From Streptomyces sp. NBC_01353 (GTDB lineage Bacteria > Actinomycetota > Actinomycetes > Streptomycetales > Streptomycetaceae), in NCBI RefSeq assembly GCF_036237275.1, contig NZ_CP108352.1, forward strand, positions 7,899,501 through 7,963,500: a stretch of DNA of 64,000 bases. The letters are read 5' to 3'. Under the pieces are notes generated by a model, which did not search any database, had not been told where the DNA came from, and saw only the letters and a program-made list of their open reading frames with translations. Made by a program: the position numbers and the translations under genes. Shown piece by piece: positions 63,539-64,000 of the stretch; within the stretch, counting starts at the first letter, position 1, and every line of letters begins with the position of its first letter.

Positions 63539-64000
63539 ATGAGCCAGGCATACCTGACTCTCCAGGAGCTGCTGCCGCCGCAGGAGTTGACCGCGGCCAT
63601 CGACGCCGGGCACGTCACCCGCAAGGCGCACCCCGAGCTGCCGCTGTCGATCTACACGTACACCCGCGCCTGCCAGTACGAGCGGATCTGGAACCGGGTG
63701 ACCACGCGCTGCCGTGGACTGGTCGCCGACGACACCACGGGCGAGATCGTCGCGCTGCCCCTGCCGAAGTTCTTCAACATCGGTGAACACGAGAGCGGTC
63801 AGCCCTATGCGCCCGCGCTGCCCGACGAGCCCTTCGACGTCTACGACAAGGTCGACGGCAGCCTCGCGGTGATCTTCCACTACGCGGGCCGTTGGCAGGT
63901 GGCCTCCAAGGGCTCCTTCATCAGCACGCAGGCGACCTGGGCGCAGCGCCGGCTCGACGCCCGGGACACCGGCGCGCTGACTCCCGGAGTCACGTACCTC
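63539..64000 (+). CDS. T4 Rnl1-like RNA ligase (3' end outside window)
   Basis: Only the first 154 residues are in the window. They match the T4 RNA ligase 1-like group: YTRACQYERIWNRVTTRCRG, LVADDTTGEIVALPLPKFFN and the nucleotidyl-transfer motif I YDKVDGSLAVIFHY, whose Lys takes AMP, followed by VASKGSFISTQA. It should seal RNA ends with ATP. Genomic partners such as a kinase-phosphatase may lie beyond the edge. ATG 63539 follows AGGAGGAA. Confidence 0.88.
   Translation, partial: MSQAYLTLQELLPPQELTAAIDAGHVTRKAHPELPLSIYTYTRACQYERIWNRVTTRCRGLVADDTTGEIVALPLPKFFNIGEHESGQPYAPALPDEPFDVYDKVDGSLAVIFHYAGRWQVASKGSFISTQATWAQRRLDARDTGALTPGVTYL

Overview
The window looks like chromosomal DNA of a Streptomyces or close relative. 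The base composition is very GC-rich throughout, GTG and TTG starts are frequent, and several genes begin at leaderless promoters. It carries a bifunctional geosmin synthase, an NsdA/NsdB-type developmental regulator, a DUF397 protein, an SPW-repeat protein and many secreted or Tat-exported proteins. I see no rRNA, tRNA, CRISPR array, transposase or phage module, so it reads as a mosaic of core and arm-like accessory operons.

Layout. 1-2.8 kb: the end of a tandem alpha/beta-hydrolase and a C-terminally truncated, probably dead aryl-acid adenylating enzyme. 2.8-9.7 kb: an ArsR-SRPBCC pair, then an acyl-CoA ligase diverging from a crotonase, a double OB-fold protein and two thiolase-fold proteins; together they resemble actinobacterial steroid or branched side-chain catabolism. 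9.8-15.1 kb: DUF397 and ACT proteins, a giant LuxR-type ATPase with a degenerate HTH, a repeat-bearing gap, and an S4 protein. 15.1-22.6 kb: geosmin synthase, a secreted amidase, an APH-fold kinase and an NsdA-like regulator. 22.7-29.8 kb: a PAS-SpoIIE phosphatase diverging from a Pro/Ala-rich TPR-like protein, then GNAT, YdeI, a GNAT-AAA+ fusion, and small membrane proteins. 30-41.2 kb: mostly single-gene enzymes (cupin, DinB, GNAT, xenobiotic acetyltransferase, carboxylesterase, DJ-1/PfpI, phosphodiesterase, RraA, OsmC, glutamine amidotransferase, solute-binding protein, F420/NADP reductase-like). 41.4-48 kb: a two-subunit Tat-exported molybdenum hydroxylase, a RibD-like reductase, a beta-propeller and a MerR-MFS pair. 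48.1-54.4 kb: a translationally coupled cassette (secreted hydrolase, membrane acyltransferase, histidine kinase, response regulator) converging with a VWA membrane-protein pair. 54.5-58.8 kb: a catabolic operon (MFS, Asp/Glu-racemase-fold enzyme fused to GAF, NodB deacetylase) diverging from its likely GntR repressor across two GGTATACC sites. 58.8-64 kb: flavodoxin-like protein, membrane-anchored EEP phosphatase, lipoprotein beta-propeller coupled to an ankyrin protein, a small secreted protein, and a T4 Rnl1-like RNA ligase cut by the window edge.

The most unusual units are three. The first is the GntR-controlled operon, whose racemase-fold enzyme has the Gly-Thr-Ser/single-Cys pattern of arylmalonate decarboxylase plus a C-terminal GAF domain. 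The second is the GNAT-AAA+ fusion. The third is the coupled hydrolase-acyltransferase-two-component cassette. The two thiolase-fold proteins that lack the canonical Cys and His are consistent with a retro-aldolase role rather than thiolysis.
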